The notes beneath the pieces are model-generated. The model had not been told where the DNA came from and made no database searches. It saw nothing but the letters and a program-made list of their open reading frames with translations. A stretch of 64,000 nucleotides of DNA from Bradyrhizobium sp. 170 (GTDB lineage Bacteria > Pseudomonadota > Alphaproteobacteria > Rhizobiales > Xanthobacteraceae). This document shows positions 62,658 to 64,000 of the stretch, piece by piece. How positions within the stretch are numbered: the first letter of the stretch is position 1; every line of letters starts with the position of its first letter. The stretch lies in contig NZ_CP064703.1 in NCBI RefSeq assembly GCF_023101085.1, positions 1,674,001 to 1,738,000 on the forward strand. Reading direction: 5' to 3'. The position numbers and the translations under genes are program-made.

Positions 62658-63446
62658 ATGTGGCAACGTTTTGCGCCGGCGCTCCCTGCTAATCCATGGA
62701 ACTGGATCGCGGTATGGCGCCGCAATTTTCTGGTCTGGCGGAAAGTCGCTCTGGCATCGATTCTTGGGAATCTGGCCGAGCCGATGAGCTCTCTGTTCGG
62801 TCTCGGTTTTGGCCTTGGAATGATCATAGGTGGTGTTGAGGGGACCTCATACATCTCGTTTCTGGCGGCTGGCATGGTCGCCACAAGCGCGATGGTCTCC
62901 GCAACCTTCGAAACGATCTATGCGGCTTACGCTCGCATGCAGACAAATTGCACGTGGGAGGCAATGCTCTGTACGCCCCTTACGCTCGGCGACATTGTTC
63001 TCGGTGAAGTGGCATGGGCAGCGAGTAAGGCCTTGCTCGCCGGGACGGCGATCACGATTGTCGCCGTCGCGCTGGGTTACGCAGAGTGGTCATCCATCCC
63101 CTATGCGTTACCAGCCATCGCCCTCACTGGCGTTACTTTCGCGAGCCTCGCAATGGTCGTTTCAGCACTTGCACCAAGCCACGACTATTTCATCTTCTAC
63201 CAGTCGCTCATTCTCACGCCCATGATGTATTTGAGCGGGGCGATCTTCCCAATGAGCCAGTTGCCCGGTTCATTTCAACGCATCGCGGCCTTATTGCCGC
63301 TGACTCATTCGGTCGATCTCATTCGTCCAGCAATGCTCGGTCGGCCGGTCGACAGCGTCGGATTGCATGTGGGCGCACTTTGCATCTACGCAGCATTTCC
63401 CTTCCTCGTCTCGGCCGTGCTGCTTCGGCAGCGCCTGATGCGGTGA
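62658..63446 (+). CDS. nodJ: Nod factor ABC exporter membrane protein NodJ
   Basis: 262 residues, an ABC-2 type permease with six predicted hydrophobic segments, including [20 protein letters not shown] and [20 protein letters not shown], the ABC-2 signature region. It begins three bases after the nodI stop, consistent with a coupled NodIJ complex. Confidence 0.96.
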   Translation: MWQRFAPALPANPWNWIAVWRRNFLVWRKVALASILGNLAEPMSSLFGLGFGLGMIIGGVEGTSYISFLAAGMVATSAMVSATFETIYAAYARMQTNCTWEAMLCTPLTLGDIVLGEVAWAASKALLAGTAITIVAVALGYAEWSSIPYALPAIALTGVTFASLAMVVSALAPSHDYFIFYQSLILTPMMYLSGAIFPMSQLPGSFQRIAALLPLTHSVDLIRPAMLGRPVDSVGLHVGALCIYAAFPFLVSAVLLRQRLMR

Positions 63447-63645
63447 GAGGAACAAGACCTAAAGCGAAGCATCGCGTGTGCGAGATGAGATATCGGGCGT
63501 AACGAACTTCCGATCGCGTGCGACGCTTATGTGAGTCTCGTCACGCTAGCGATGCCTGATCGGCCCCGCGGCGACGTGCGGCCTACTCCCAAAGCAAGCG
63601 ATACGAAATAGGCCAACAGGCCTCTCAGGATTAACGGAGAACAAG

Positions 63646-64000
63646 ATGCTGTGTCTAGGATTGAGTGGCGGCCTCGACAGAGTCTATGAAAACCCCCTTG
63701 GACTACCGAACACGTTTCTGCACGACGGCGCCGCGGTACTTGTCAAGGACGGGCGCGTGATCGCTGCCGTGGAAGAGGAGCGCCTCAACCGGATCAAACA
63801 TTCAAACAAGCTCCCGAGCAGTGCGATTGAATACTGTCTTGCAGCCGCGGGCGTGGAGCTTCGCGACGTCGATCGTATTGCGTTCTACGCTACTGAAGCC
63901 TATTGCAATGCAATGCTCGAACGGTTGTTCATCTCACAACCGGAAATCTCAATTCCGCTAGATGCGAATCTGCTGTTACGGCACCTTCTAGCCACGGAGT
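63646..64000 (+). CDS. nolO: Nod factor carbamoyltransferase NolO, N-terminal part (cut by window end)
   Basis: The first 118 codons are visible: MLCLGLSGGLDRVYENPLG, then FLHDGAAVLVKDGRVIAAVEEERLNRIKHSNKLP. This is the N-terminus of the NodU/CmcH carbamoyltransferase family, and the opening GGLDRVYEN is characteristic of NolO rather than NodU. It would carbamoylate another hydroxyl of the Nod factor. ATG 63646 has GGAG at 63636-63639. It follows nodJ by 199 bases holding no gene, so nolM and nolN, which lie here in B. japonicum, seem to be missing. The gene runs off the window. Confidence 0.88.
   Translation, partial: MLCLGLSGGLDRVYENPLGLPNTFLHDGAAVLVKDGRVIAAVEEERLNRIKHSNKLPSSAIEYCLAAAGVELRDVDRIAFYATEAYCNAMLERLFISQPEISIPLDANLLLRHLLATE

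Overview
The window is a piece of a rhizobial symbiosis island, most like those of Bradyrhizobium. It carries nif/fix genes, a nodD1-nod box-nodABCSUIJ-nolO cluster, NifA/sigma-54 promoters and many broken mobile elements. The genus is inferred from gene order (nifH-nifQ-nifV-nifW-fixBCX; nodABCSUIJ followed by nolO) and cannot be proven from this sequence alone.

Layout. (1) 1-10.25 kb: a tightly packed gibberellin operon, CYP112-CYP114-ferredoxin-SDR-CYP117-GGPP synthase-CPS-KS-idi. A 43-codon P450 tail, probably the remnant of CYP115, precedes it. It is visibly richer in G/C, especially at third codon positions, than the rest of the window. (2) 10.3-12.0 kb: nested fragments of IS701, a possible group II intron, ISKra4 and IS5. 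(3) 13.3-22.3 kb: a divergent peroxiredoxin/nifH pair, nifQ, then nifV, nifW, a decayed fixA, fixB, fixC and fixX. Four sigma-54 (-24/-12) promoters and two TGT-N10-ACA NifA sites are readable. nifV, nifW, fixA and fixC are all frame-broken. (4) 22.8-31.5 kb: scattered accessory genes (RMD1/DUF155 protein, broken CbiM-like permease, secreted nuclease, radical SAM protein, Gdx/SugE exporter). (5) 32.6-45.6 kb: a mosaic bounded by two diverged direct copies of a block holding an integrase remnant and an excisionase. Inside are an IS481-HEPN chimera, an AbiEi antitoxin with a truncated AbiEii toxin, dinB and traG fragments, an RHH protein and a nitrilase. (6) 45.7-51.8 kb: a complete IS630 element flanked by TA, a cystathionine-lyase-family enzyme, a frameshifted LuxR-type regulator behind a sigma-54 promoter, and an Omp25-like porin. 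(7) 53.5-64 kb: a nodD pseudogene, intact nodD1, a nod box, a receiver-domain protein, and nodA,B,C,S,U,I,J,nolO, with nolO cut by the window end.

How the genes work together: flavonoid-activated NodD binds the nod box and drives synthesis of an N-methylated, carbamoylated lipochitooligosaccharide (NodA/B/C/S/U and probably NolO), exported by NodIJ. Inside nodules NifA with sigma-54 drives nif/fix and the peroxiredoxin. The gibberellin operon would make GA9, since the last 3-oxidase (CYP115) is missing. A nitrilase and a PLP carbon-sulfur lyase are further candidates for metabolites that act on the plant. The nod operon shows no broken frames, whereas nif/fix accessory genes, idi and many mobile genes carry single-base indels. 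That contrast is either real decay or uneven assembly quality.
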